From contig NZ_BMRF01000019.1 in the NCBI RefSeq assembly GCF_014648495.1, forward strand, positions 92,093 to 156,092: a stretch of 64,000 bases of DNA, read 5' to 3'. Positions 17,659-27,300 of the stretch are shown here, in pieces. The position numbers and the translations under genes were made by a program. Positions within the stretch are counted from its first letter, which is position 1, and each line of letters starts with the position of its first letter. This stretch comes from Actinomadura cremea. Lineage in GTDB: Bacteria > Actinomycetota > Actinomycetes > Streptosporangiales > Streptosporangiaceae. The notes under the pieces were generated by a model that saw nothing but the letters and a program-made list of their open reading frames with translations, searched no databases and was not told the origin of the DNA.

Positions 17659-18180
17659 ATGCCCGACCTTGCCTACTACGCCTCACTGCCGCGCTCCCGC
17701 GGCGCCGCGGCGGCCCTGCTCCTGGACGACCTCGGGCGGGTCCTGCTGGTCAAGCCGACCTACAGCGAGGGCTGGTTCCTGCCCGGCGGGGTCATCGAGG
17801 CGGACGAGTCCCCCTTGGCGGCGTGCCTGCGCGAATGCGAGGAGGAACTCGCCCTCGTCCCCCGCCTGGACGGCCTGGTCTGCGTCGACTGGGGCTCCCC
17901 GCGCTCGGACGGCATCGACTCCGTCAACGTCTTCGTCTTCGGCGGCTCCATCACCGGCGCGCAGGCGGACGCGATCCGGCTGCCGCCCGACGAGCTGTCC
18001 GACCACGTCCTGGTGGCGCCGGAGAAGATCCCCGAGCTGGCGCCGCCGCACGTCGCCCGGCGGATGGCACCGGCGCTGCGCGCCATGGCCGAGGGCCGCG
18101 CCGTCTACCTCGAGGACGGCCGCGAGCAGCCGTTCGGCACCCCCGCCCTCGGGAGCCGCTTAGGGCCTGTCTCGAAGTGA
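17659..18180 (+). CDS. Nudix hydrolase
   Basis: 173-residue pyrophosphohydrolase of unknown nucleoside-diphosphate substrate. The Nudix box runs from GGVIEADESPL to RECEEEL (about residues 41-64). The catalytic REUXEE core is intact, while the usual Gly after EEx is Ala. The N-terminal PRSRGAAAALLLDD and GWFLPGG are typical. It stands alone between the nitrate genes and uvrA, convergent with uvrA. Confidence 0.9.
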   Translation: MPDLAYYASLPRSRGAAAALLLDDLGRVLLVKPTYSEGWFLPGGVIEADESPLAACLRECEEELALVPRLDGLVCVDWGSPRSDGIDSVNVFVFGGSITGAQADAIRLPPDELSDHVLVAPEKIPELAPPHVARRMAPALRAMAEGRAVYLEDGREQPFGTPALGSRLGPVSK

Positions 18181-18215
18181 GCCGAGCGGCGGCGTGTCCC
18201 GCCGGAGGCCGACCG

Positions 18216-21053
18216 TCAGCCGAGGATCTTGGCGAGGAACTGGCCGGTGTGGCTGGCGTCGACCTTCGCGACGTCCTCGGGGGTGCCCTCGGCGACGACC
18301 GTTCCGCCGCGGGAGCCGCCCTCGGGGCCCATGTCGATGATCCAGTCGGCGGTCTTGATCACGTCGAGGTTGTGCTCGATGACGATGACCGAGTTGCCCT
18401 TGTCGACGAGGCCGTTGAGGACGCCGAGGAGCTTGTGGATGTCCTCGAAGTGCAGGCCGGTCGTCGGCTCGTCCAGCACGTAGACGGTCCGGCCCGTGGA
18501 GCGCTTCTGCAGCTCGGAGGCGAGCTTGACGCGCTGCGCCTCACCGCCCGACAGGGTCGGCGCGGGCTGGCCGAGCCGGACGTAGCCGAGCCCGACGTCG
18601 TTGAGCGTCTTCAGGTGCCGGTGGATCGCGCTGATCGGCTCGAAGAACTCGGTGGCCTGCTCGATCGGCATGTCGAGCACCTCGGAGATCGTCTTGCCCT
18701 TGTAGTGCACCTCGAGCGTCTCGCGGTTGTAGCGGGCGCCGTGGCACACCTCGCAGGGGACGTAGACGTCCGGCAGGAAGTTCATTTCGATCTTGATGGT
18801 GCCGTCGCCGGAGCAGTTCTCGCAGCGGCCGCCCTTGACGTTGAAGGAGAACCGGCCCGGCTGGTAGCCGCGGACCTTCGCCTCGGTCGTCTGCGCGAAG
18901 AGCTTGCGGATGTGGTCGAACACGCCGGTGTAGGTCGCCGGGTTGGAGCGCGGGGTGCGGCCGATCGGCGACTGGTCGACGTGCACGACCTTGTCGAGCT
19001 GGTCGATGCCGTTCACGCGCCGGTGCTTGCCGGGGACGGTCTTGGCCCCGTTCACCTTTTTGGCGAGCGAGTTGTAGAGGATGTCGTTGACCAGCGTGGA
19101 CTTGCCCGACCCGGACACGCCGGTGACGACGGTCAGGATGCCCAGGGGGAAGGCCACGTCGACGTTCTGCAGGTTGTTCTGCTGGGCGCCCTTGACGGTG
19201 ATCTCGCGGCCCTTGGTGCGCGGCCGCCGGATCTCCGGGACGGCGATCTCCCGGCGGCCCGACAGGTACGCGCCGGTGAGCGACTTCTCCGACCGGAGCA
19301 GGTCGTCCACGGTGCCGGACACGACGATCTCCCCGCCGTGCTCGCCCGCGCGGGGGCCGATGTCGACGACCCAGTCGGCCGCGGCGATCGTGTCCTCGTC
19401 GTGCTCGACGACGATCAGGGTGTTGCCCATGTCGCGCAGCCGCAGGAGCGTTTCGAGCAGGCGGTGGTTGTCGCGCTGGTGGAGGCCGATCGACGGCTCG
19501 TCCAGCACGTACAGGACGCCGACCAGGCCGGAGCCGATCTGGGTCGCCAGCCGGATCCGCTGCGCCTCGCCGCCCGCGAGCGTCGCGGACGCCCGGTCGA
19601 GCGTGAGGTAGTCGAGGCCGACGTCCAGCAGGAACCCGAGCCGGGCGTTGATCTCCTTGAGCACCCGCTCGGCGATCTGCTTGTCGCGGTCGTTCAGCTC
19701 CATCGCGAGCAGGAACTTGGCGCACTCGCCGATGGGCAGCGCCGCGACCTCGGCGATCGACATCCCGCCCATGGTGACCGACAGGATCTCGGGCTTGAGC
19801 CGGGCGCCCTTGCAGGTCGGGCACGGGATCTCCCGCATGTAGCCCTCGAACTTGTCCCGGCTGTAGTCGCTCTCGGACTCGGCGTGCCGGCGCTGGATGT
19901 AGGGGATGACCCCCTCGAACGCCGTGTAGTACGAGCGCGTCCGTCCGTAGCGGTTCTTGTAGCGCACGTGGACCTGGGTCTCGTGCCCGTTCAGCACGGC
20001 CTTGCGCGCCTTGTTCGGCAGCTTGTCCCAGGGGGTGTTGAGGTCGAACCCCATGGCGTCGCCCAGGGCGGAGATCAGCCGCAGGAAGTAGTCGCTGACG
20101 TGCCCGCCGGACCACGGCTGGACGGCGCCCTCACCGAGGGTCAGCTCCCCGTCGGGGATGACGAGCTCGGAGTCGACCTCCATCCGCGTCCCCAGGCCCG
20201 TGCAGTCGGGGCAGGCGCCGTAGGGCGAGTTGAAGGAGAACGACCGGGGCTCCAGCTCCTCGAACGACAGGTCGTCGTACGGGCAGTAGAGGTGCTCGGA
20301 GTACATCCGGGTGCGCTGCTCGTCGTCCTCGGGCAGGTCGACGAAGTCGAGGAAGATCGTGCCGCCCGCGAGTCCGAGCGCGGTCTCGACCGAGTCGGCC
20401 AGGCGCTGCCGGGCAGAGGCCTTGACGGAGAGGCGGTCCACGACGATGGAGATGTCGTGCTTCTCCTGCTTCTTCAGCTTGGGCGCCTCGTCGAGGCGCA
20501 CCAGCTGCCCGTCCACCAGTGCGCGGGAGAAGCCCTTCGCCTGGAGTTCGCGGAACAGCTCGACGTACTCGCCCTTGCGGCCCCGGATGACGGGGGCCAG
20601 AACCTGGAAGCGGGTGCCCTCCTCCAGTTCGAGCACCCGGTCCACGATCTGCTGCGGCGCCTGCTTGCTGATCGGCCGCCCGCACTCGGGACAGTGCGGG
20701 TGCCCGATCCGCGCGTAGAGCAGGCGCAGGTAGTCGTAGACCTCGGTGATCGTCCCGACGGTCGACCGCGGGTTCTTGCTGGTCGACTTCTGGTCGATGG
20801 AGACGGCGGGCGACAGGCCCTCGATGAAGTCGACGTCCGGCTTGTCCATCTGGCCGAGGAACTGCCGCGCGTACGCCGACAGCGACTCGACGTACCTGCG
20901 CTGGCCTTCGGCGAAGATCGTGTCGAACGCGAGGCTCGACTTCCCGGAACCCGACAGACCGGTGAACACGATCATGGAATCCCGCGGGAGGTCGAGCGAG
21001 ACGTCCTTCAGGTTGTGCTCGCGTGCTCCACGCACGATGAGTCGGTCATGCAC
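18216..21053 (-). CDS. uvrA: Excinuclease ABC subunit A
   Basis: 945-residue DNA damage-recognition ATPase of nucleotide excision repair. Two ABC modules are present: Walker [16 protein letters not shown] near residue 33 and [10 protein letters not shown] near 645, each with an LSGGE-type signature. Zinc fingers are seen at CPECGRP, ACPDC and ENCSGDG. The GTG at 21053 gives the standard N-terminus [16 protein letters not shown]; in-frame ATGs further up would add an acidic tail of about 50 residues and are unlikely. A LexA-like box lies about 143 bp upstream. Confidence 0.97.
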   Translation of the reverse strand: MHDRLIVRGAREHNLKDVSLDLPRDSMIVFTGLSGSGKSSLAFDTIFAEGQRRYVESLSAYARQFLGQMDKPDVDFIEGLSPAVSIDQKSTSKNPRSTVGTITEVYDYLRLLYARIGHPHCPECGRPISKQAPQQIVDRVLELEEGTRFQVLAPVIRGRKGEYVELFRELQAKGFSRALVDGQLVRLDEAPKLKKQEKHDISIVVDRLSVKASARQRLADSVETALGLAGGTIFLDFVDLPEDDEQRTRMYSEHLYCPYDDLSFEELEPRSFSFNSPYGACPDCTGLGTRMEVDSELVIPDGELTLGEGAVQPWSGGHVSDYFLRLISALGDAMGFDLNTPWDKLPNKARKAVLNGHETQVHVRYKNRYGRTRSYYTAFEGVIPYIQRRHAESESDYSRDKFEGYMREIPCPTCKGARLKPEILSVTMGGMSIAEVAALPIGECAKFLLAMELNDRDKQIAERVLKEINARLGFLLDVGLDYLTLDRASATLAGGEAQRIRLATQIGSGLVGVLYVLDEPSIGLHQRDNHRLLETLLRLRDMGNTLIVVEHDEDTIAAADWVVDIGPRAGEHGGEIVVSGTVDDLLRSEKSLTGAYLSGRREIAVPEIRRPRTKGREITVKGAQQNNLQNVDVAFPLGILTVVTGVSGSGKSTLVNDILYNSLAKKVNGAKTVPGKHRRVNGIDQLDKVVHVDQSPIGRTPRSNPATYTGVFDHIRKLFAQTTEAKVRGYQPGRFSFNVKGGRCENCSGDGTIKIEMNFLPDVYVPCEVCHGARYNRETLEVHYKGKTISEVLDMPIEQATEFFEPISAIHRHLKTLNDVGLGYVRLGQPAPTLSGGEAQRVKLASELQKRSTGRTVYVLDEPTTGLHFEDIHKLLGVLNGLVDKGNSVIVIEHNLDVIKTADWIIDMGPEGGSRGGTVVAEGTPEDVAKVDASHTGQFLAKILG

Positions 21054-21195
21054 GGCGTTTCCCGGTTCCCCTTCTGGGCGCGGCGATGCGGAGTGGGAGG
21101 ACGCATCGTCCCCAGATTCCATAACAGCGCTGGTCGCCGAAGCATTTCCTGGTGTCCCCCGCCCGTCCCGCTGGGGAGCGGACGGCACCATGGCA

Positions 21196-21211
21196 CCGTA
21201 CACGTGTTCGA
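21196..21211 (-). promoter_or_regulatory. Probable LexA (SOS) box
   Basis: On the minus strand, TCGAACACGTGTACGG. It matches the actinobacterial TCGAAC-N4-GTTCGA operator at 10 of 12 half-site bases. It sits between uvrA, a classic SOS gene, and the divergent toxin-antitoxin operon, so it could control either or both. Confidence 0.6.
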
Positions 21212-21256
21212 ACGCCGCTCGCCACCGGAACGCGGCACCCCGCCCGTGCGCTGCCG

Positions 21257-21262
21257 TATGCT
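21257..21262 (+). promoter_or_regulatory. -10 box of toxin-antitoxin operon
   Basis: TATGCT ends six bases before the antitoxin ATG and there is no ribosome binding site, which suggests a leaderless mRNA. Confidence 0.45.
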
Positions 21263-21268
21263 TCCCGC

Positions 21269-21526
21269 ATGGGCACCCCTGCCGAGCCGGACCCGTACCC
21301 GGCCGCCGCCGACCACGACCTGATCCGTCTCGGCGGTGAGACCGCGGTCGTCGTCCCGCTGGAGGAGTTCGAGAACCTCCGCCGGGCGGCCATGCACACC
21401 CGATTCCTCAAGGCCAAGGCCGCCGGTCGGACCGAGCGGATGACGGTGGAGGAGTTCATCGAGCGCACGGGCCTGCCGGAGCACGTCAAGCAGGAATTGA
21501 GAGCCGTTCCGGACAAGCGCGGCTGA
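21269..21526 (+). CDS. Putative antitoxin, Phd/YefM-like
   Basis: 85 residues. The N-terminal half ([26 protein letters not shown]) resembles the Phd/YefM DNA-binding fold. The charged C-terminal half ([20 protein letters not shown]) would wrap the toxin. The ATG at 21269 follows a -10 box directly; a longer frame to 21152 has no support. The stop overlaps the next start (TGATG), the usual antitoxin-then-toxin order. Assigned by size, order and weak sequence features; no search was possible. Confidence 0.6.
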   Translation: MGTPAEPDPYPAAADHDLIRLGGETAVVVPLEEFENLRRAAMHTRFLKAKAAGRTERMTVEEFIERTGLPEHVKQELRAVPDKRG

Positions 21527-21756
21527 TGTCGTTCCACATCGAGTGGGAGCGACTCGCCTCCCAGGCGTACGACATGCTCGGCAAGGAGGCACGGGCCGCG
21601 ATCGCCATGGCGGTGATCAGGCTTGCCCGCGAAGGGCTCCCCGACGAAGCCGTTCCCGGGGAAGACGGCCGGTGGACTCTCCGTGCCGACGACCACATCA
21701 TCGTCTTCGTCGAGAACGGGTTCGACATCTACCTGATCGGCATCGAGTCCGCCTGA
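21526..21756 (+). CDS. Putative toxin, RelE/ParE-like
   Basis: 76 residues with the RelE/ParE layout: two N-terminal helices (IEWERLASQAYDML and EARAAIAMAVIRLAREG), then strands WTLRADDHIIVFVEN and FDIYLIGIES. Members of this superfamily are mRNA interferases or gyrase poisons. It begins one base before the antitoxin stop ends, so translation is coupled. It lacks the usual basic catalytic residues I would look for in RelE, which leaves the activity open. Confidence 0.58.
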   Translation: MSFHIEWERLASQAYDMLGKEARAAIAMAVIRLAREGLPDEAVPGEDGRWTLRADDHIIVFVENGFDIYLIGIESA

Positions 21757-21928
21757 TCCATGGTCATGAGCTGCCGCGGGCTCGCACCCCCGTGATCAGA
21801 GGTGATCGTGGCCGGCGAGAGGCGGGCGCGTTCGTTCCCGTCCCGCCGGCACGGGACGGACGGGTCGTGCACCGGCGCGAGCACCGGGACGTCATGGCGG
21901 TGGCGCGGCCCCTCGCCGCCTGGGGTCG

Positions 21929-22732
21929 TCACTCGTCGTCGAGGGCGTACTCGAGGTAGCGGTCGGCGGAGCGGCGCACGGCGTCCTTGCCGTCGGTGTA
22001 GACGATCTTGCGCCACCAGGCCCCGTAGACGCGGTCGAAGTCGTAGGGCTCGAGCAGGCGCAGCGCGCGGCGGACGGTCCGGGGACGCTCCGGGATGAAG
22101 TTCGGGTACGAGTACATGAAGCTGACCCAGTCGCGGTCGTTGACGACCTGCAGGATGTCGCCCGAGAACAGCGCGCGGGCGTCGCGCCAGTGCAGGACCT
22201 GGCCGCCCTCGAAATGCACGCCCGCGTTGATCAGGGTGACGCCGTCGGCGATCTCATGGGTGTCGCCCGTCCAGAAGACGACGGCGTCGTCGGGACGGGC
22301 GACCCAGCGGCGGTCGGCCTCGTGGATGTAGACGGGGGCGCCGAAGGCGTGCGCCCACTCGGTCATCGTGCCGTAGTAGTGCGGGTGGCTGATCGCGATC
22401 GCGCTGATGCCGCCGAGGTCGTCGACCTCGCGGATCAGGTCGTTATCGATGTGCGTGATCATGTCCCAGAGGACGTTGCCGGCGGGCGTGCGCAGCAGCA
22501 GCGCCCGCTGGCCGATGGCGATGGACGGCTCGGTGCCGATGCCGACGACGTCCAGGCCCTCCTCCTCGATCCGCGCGCGGTGCCCGGCGGCCCGCAGTTC
22601 CTCCAGGCTGGTCCAGCGCTGCCCTTCCCAGCCGACGTACTGCCGTTCGTCCTCGCAGATCGGGCAGTCCGGGCGGGGCGCTCCGTACTGGACGCCGCAG
22701 GTTGCGCAGATCGGAAATTCCATGATCGGCAT
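21929..22732 (-). CDS. MBL-fold hydrolase with zinc ribbon
   Basis: 267 residues. The N-terminal zinc ribbon (CATCG and CPIC, residues 9-30) precedes a metallo-beta-lactamase fold. The metal motif is degenerate: SHPHYYGTM replaces HxHxDH. Later parts GDILQVV and GAWWRKIV are typical of this actinomycete subfamily. The start is ATG 22732 or 22723. It is divergent from the isomerase gene across 81 bp. Function unknown; hydrolysis is doubtful given the altered site. Confidence 0.78.
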   Translation of the reverse strand: MPIMEFPICATCGVQYGAPRPDCPICEDERQYVGWEGQRWTSLEELRAAGHRARIEEEGLDVVGIGTEPSIAIGQRALLLRTPAGNVLWDMITHIDNDLIREVDDLGGISAIAISHPHYYGTMTEWAHAFGAPVYIHEADRRWVARPDDAVVFWTGDTHEIADGVTLINAGVHFEGGQVLHWRDARALFSGDILQVVNDRDWVSFMYSYPNFIPERPRTVRRALRLLEPYDFDRVYGAWWRKIVYTDGKDAVRRSADRYLEYALDDE

Positions 22733-22813
22733 TGTGAACGGGCGGCTGCCGGCGTGCAACGCGGCGCGCGACGCGGGCGGGCGGCGCGGGCGGGCGGCGC
22801 GGCGGGTGGCAGG

Positions 22814-23587
22814 ATGACCGGCGTGAGCACCTCGAAGTTCTCCCGCGACGTGATCGACGAACTGGACTCGGGCACGGAGCGCATCGTCGCCACCCTGTCC
22901 GCACTGGACGACGCGGACGTGCGCGCCCCCTCGGCGCTGCCGGGGTGGAGCCGCGGGCACGTCGCCACGCATATCGCCCGCAACGCCGACTCGCTGTGCA
23001 ACATGCTCGAATGGGCCCGGACCGGTGTGGAGATCCCGCAGTACCCCAGCATGGAGCGGCGCGACGCCGACATCGAGGCCGGGGCCGGACGGAGCCGCGA
23101 CGAGCTGGTCGAGGACGTGCGGGCCAGTGCGGCGCGGTTCGGCGACCTGGCCCGCGGCCTCCCCGAGGACGCCTGGGACGTGACCGTCCGGGCCATGGTG
23201 GGCTACGCCCATCCGGCCTGGTACACGATCCTGCGGCGCTGGCACGAGGTCGAGGCGCACCACGCCGACCTGGACGCCGGGTACGGGCCCGCCGACTGGC
23301 CCGAGCCGTACGTCGACTGGGCGCTGCGCAGCACGCTGGTCGATCTGGCGGCGCTGCCCCGCGAGCGGATGCTCGGCCTGGCCGGTTACCGGATCACCGT
23401 GACCGACCTCGGCGAGACGGCGGTGTTCGGCGAGGCGAGCGGTGCCGAGGCGTCCGGGACGGGACGCGCGCTGCTGGGCTGGCTGAGCGGCCGCTCGGAC
23501 GGTTCGGGCGTCGCCGTCCGGGCGGGCGGGGCGCCGCCGGAGCCGCCGCCGTGGCCGCACGAGCCCTCGGGGTTCGGGGCCGGCTAG
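22814..23587 (+). CDS. Maleylpyruvate isomerase-family (mycothiol-dependent, DinB-like) protein
   Basis: 257 residues. The N-terminal DinB/MDMPI four-helix domain has the family pattern LPGWSRGHVATHIARNAD (about residue 42) and RRWHEVEAHHADL, giving the three-His metal site. The C-terminal part is SCP2-like. Members transfer or isomerise substrates with mycothiol. Start ATG 22814; GTG 22823 is possible. Its TAG stop shares CTAG with the convergent Crp gene. Confidence 0.83.
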   Translation: MTGVSTSKFSRDVIDELDSGTERIVATLSALDDADVRAPSALPGWSRGHVATHIARNADSLCNMLEWARTGVEIPQYPSMERRDADIEAGAGRSRDELVEDVRASAARFGDLARGLPEDAWDVTVRAMVGYAHPAWYTILRRWHEVEAHHADLDAGYGPADWPEPYVDWALRSTLVDLAALPRERMLGLAGYRITVTDLGETAVFGEASGAEASGTGRALLGWLSGRSDGSGVAVRAGGAPPEPPPWPHEPSGFGAG

Positions 23588-24252
23588 TCGCGGTCCGCCA
23601 GCCGGTGCAGGGGGTCGGCCGACCGGACGACGATCATGTTGTGGGCGACGGCGAGGCCGCCGCGGACGGACTCGGCGGCGAGGATCTGCGCGACCTTGCG
23701 GCGGCCCATCCCGGCCCAGCGGCCGAGGTCCCGCTGGCTGACGGGGAGCCGCACCTCGACGCCGTCCCCGGCGAGCGGGGAGCCGAAGCGCGACATCAGG
23801 CGCAGCAGCCGGCCGGCGAGGCGGCGCTCGGGGTCGTCGGGGAAGTGCGCGACGCGCAGCTCGTTGGCGTCGCGGAGCCGTTCGGCGAGGACGGCGGCGA
23901 CGGTCCACACGGTGCCGGGGTGGGCGTCCAGGACGCGGCGGAACCGGTCGGCGGTCAGGACGGTCGCCTCCACGGGGGTGAGCGCCTCGACGTTGGCGTG
24001 CCGGACGCCGCCGTCGACGGCCTCGAGCTCGCCGACCAGGTCGCCGGGGCCGAGCACGTCCAGGATCGCGGTCTCGCCGGCCCGGTCGACCCACACCTTC
24101 ACGGCGCCGCCGTGCAGGATGAAGACCTGGGACAGGTGGGTGTGCTCGCGGGTGAGGAACGCCCCCGGCTTCATCATCACGGTCGTGCCCGCCTCCCGCA
24201 GGGCCTTCCGTGCGCGTTCGGGCAGCACGTCCCAGAACCGGGTGATCTCCAT
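23584..24252 (-). CDS. Crp/Fnr-family transcriptional regulator
   Basis: 222-residue cyclic-nucleotide-type regulator. In the N-terminal sensor (about 10-130) the phosphate cassette reads GDLVGELEAVDGGVRHANV, keeping the Glu and Arg that bind cAMP in CRP. The C-terminal winged helix has LPVSQRDLGRWAGMGRRKV (about 170-195). The ATG at 24252 has GAGGAGG just upstream. It is 80 bp after the Crp-STAND gene on the same strand and is related to its N-terminus, so the two may act together or cross-regulate. Confidence 0.88.
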   Translation of the reverse strand: MEITRFWDVLPERARKALREAGTTVMMKPGAFLTREHTHLSQVFILHGGAVKVWVDRAGETAILDVLGPGDLVGELEAVDGGVRHANVEALTPVEATVLTADRFRRVLDAHPGTVWTVAAVLAERLRDANELRVAHFPDDPERRLAGRLLRLMSRFGSPLAGDGVEVRLPVSQRDLGRWAGMGRRKVAQILAAESVRGGLAVAHNMIVVRSADPLHRLADRD

Positions 24253-24332
24253 GTCGCCTCCTCGCGGGCCGGCCGGAGCCCCGGCCCCGGGTCCAGTCAA
24301 CGGCGCGGCCCGGCGGTGGACTGCGCATTTCG

Positions 24333-27300
24333 TCACATGTCGAGCGATCTATCCGATTCGAGCCACTTGTCGAGGGCGCGGACGCGCCTGGCGCAGTCCG
24401 CGGCGGCGTCCGCGTCGCCGAGCGCCCGGTGGGAGACGCCCTGCAGCCGAAGCGCCTCGCGCCTGCCCGGGTGGTCGTCCATGTCGCGGCGGATGGCGAT
24501 CTCGGCCCCGAAGTGGCCGGCCGCCCGCGCGTGCTCGCCGAGCAGCTGGGACGCCCGCGCCATCACGTGCAGCGCGTACGCCTGCTCTCGGGCGTCCCCG
24601 AGTTCGGCCGCCAGGTCCAGCGCGCGCCGTCCGGTCTGCAGGGCGTCCCGGGCGCGGCCCAGGTCCAGGTGGACGGCGGCGAGGTGCACGAGCGCGGTGC
24701 CCTCGGCGTACCGGTCGCCGGCCTCGCCGATGAGCCGCAGCGCCTCCAGCCCGGCCCGCAGGGCGTCGTGCGGGCGCCCGCTGCGCCGCAGGACCATCGC
24801 GAGGGTGTCGGTGCCGACGCCGAGCCCGTACCGGTCGCCGGTGGCGCGGCGGATCCCGAGCGCCTGCCGGGCGGCGCGCTCGGCGTCCTCCGGCAGGCCC
24901 AGCCGCAGGTAGGTGCGGGCCAGGCTGCCGAGGGTGCCGGCCAGCCTGGCGCGGGCGCCGAGCCGGTGCCACAGGTCCAGGGACTCCAGGCCGAGGACGA
25001 ACGCCTCCTGCGGGCGCCCGAGGCGGCGCATCACCACCGACAGGTGCTCGAGGTCGTTCGCCTCGCCGTGCCGGTCGCCGATCTCCCGGCGGACCTCGAG
25101 CGCGAGGAGCAGGTGCTCGCGGGCCTCCCGGTGGCGGCCGAGCCGCAGGTGGACGATGCCGATCTGCGCGAGCGTCTCGGCCTCGCCGTGCCGGTCGCCC
25201 ACGTCGCGGTGCAGGCGCAGGGCGTCCCCGCAGTAGGTGAACGCCTCGGCGAACCGCGCCGCGTCGCACGTCAGCATCCCGAGCGTCGCCAGCGCGAGCG
25301 CCTCCCCGTGGCGCGCGCCCAGCGCGCGGTAGGTGCGCAGGGCCTGTTCGGCGTCCCGCATGGCCAGGTCGCGCTGCCCGAGGGAGGCGTGCATGCGCGC
25401 CAGCAGCGTGAGGGCCTGCGCGGCACCGAGCCGGTCGGCCTGTTCCTGGCGGATGTAAAGGGCCTCCAGGGCGTGCAGGACCGCGTCCCGGACGTTGCCC
25501 CAGCGGCGGTGGACCCGCGCCAGGGTGACCAGGGTTCCGGCCATGCCGGGCAGGTCGCCGATCCGCCTGCGTATGGCGAGCGCCCGGTCGGCGTGCTCGA
25601 GCGCCCGTTCGTGATCGGACAGCCCCACGTGCGCGCGGGCGAGCGTGTCGTGCGCCTGGGCGACGCCCCCGTCGTCCCCCAGCTCGCCGTGGGCGTCCAG
25701 AGCACGCCGCGCGTGGTCGATGGCGGTCGGGTACCGGCCCAGGGCGGCGTGCACGTCGGCGAGCGTGGCCAGGGTGGCGGCCTCACCGCGCCGGTCGGGC
25801 GGGTCGACGGCCCGGAAGCCCCGCCGCGCGTCCTCCCCGTACCCGACGGCCTGCAGCGACCGGTCGAGCTCGACGTGCGCGACGGCGAGGTCGTGCAGCA
25901 TGACGGCCGCGGCCGCCCAGTCCTCCTCGGCGCGGGCGGCGCGCAGGCCCGCCTGCAGGACCGCGACGTTGTCCTCCCCGTACCGCCGGAGCCGCTGGAA
26001 GTCGAACAGGGCGTCGGCCAGTTCCCAGCACGTCCGGTGCAGGCCGAGCCGGGCCGCCTGGTGGACGGCCGCGACGAGGTTGCGTCGTTCGGCCTCGAAC
26101 CAGGCGAGCCCGGTGGCCCGCGCGTCCGCGCCGCGGTCCGGCCCCGGATCCGGGCCGGACGCCGCGCACCCGGCGGCCGCGCCCTCGCCGACCGCGCCGC
26201 CGGGCACCCTCGGACGCGCGGGCGCGCCGAGCCGCTCCGCCGCCGCGCGCGCCCCGGTGAGGTAGGCGGCCAGCAGCCGCCGCTGCGCGGCCTGCAGGTC
26301 GCTGTCGGCGTCCTCGACGAGCGCCCGCGTCCGGGCGAACTCGCGCAGCAGGTCGTGCATCCGGTAGCGGCCGGGCGCCGCGTCCTCGACGAGGTACGCC
26401 TGACGGAGCCCCTCCAGGCAGTCGCGCGCCTCCGCCTCCGTCCGATCTCGGAGGGCGGCGAGGGCGGCGGCGGTGAAGTCGGGGCCGGCGACGAGCCCGA
26501 GCGCGCGGAATGCCTCCCGCTGGTCGAGGCCCAGCCCCCGGTAGGCCACCTCGAAGGTCGGGCTCAGGACGCCCTGGAGCACGCCGCCCCGCGCCACCGC
26601 GCCCCGGACGGCGTCCCGCGTCCCCGCGCCGGACACCCCGGGCGCCGTCTCCTCGTCGTGCGCCGTCAGCTCCCGGACGGCGTCCGCGATCGACTCGTCC
26701 GGGTTCTCGGCGAGCCGGCCGGCCATCACCGCCAGGGCCAGCGGCAGCCGCCCGCACTCGCGGGCCAGCCGGGCGAGCGGCCGCCGCTCGCCCGCCACCC
26801 GCGGGTCCCCCGGCCCGAGCACGCCCGCGATCAGGTCCTCCGCCTCGTGCGGTGCCAGCTCCCGCAGTTCCAGCGTGCGGACGTCCACGCCGCGCAGCAG
26901 CGGCGGGAGCCGGCGGCGGCTCGTCACCACCACCAGGCCGGACGCGGCCGCGGCCAGCAGGGGGCCCACCTGCTCGGGACCGGCGGCGTTGTCCAGGATC
27001 AGCAGCATCCGGCGGTCGGCCAGCAGCGACCGGCACTGCGCCGCCAGGCCCGCCTCGGTGGGCGGCAGCTGGTCGGCGGGGACGCCCGCGGCGCGCAGCA
27101 CCTGCCCCATCGCCTCGCCGGGCGTGACGGGCCCGCGGGATGTCCCGCGCAGATCGGTGAACAGGATGCCGTCGGGGAACCGCCCGGCCGTCCGGTGCGC
27201 CCAGTGCAGCGCCAGGGCCGTCTTGCCGACCCCGGCCATCCCCTGGACGACGACCGCGCGCGGCCACTCCGCCTGCGCCACGAGCATGTCGAGCTTGCGC

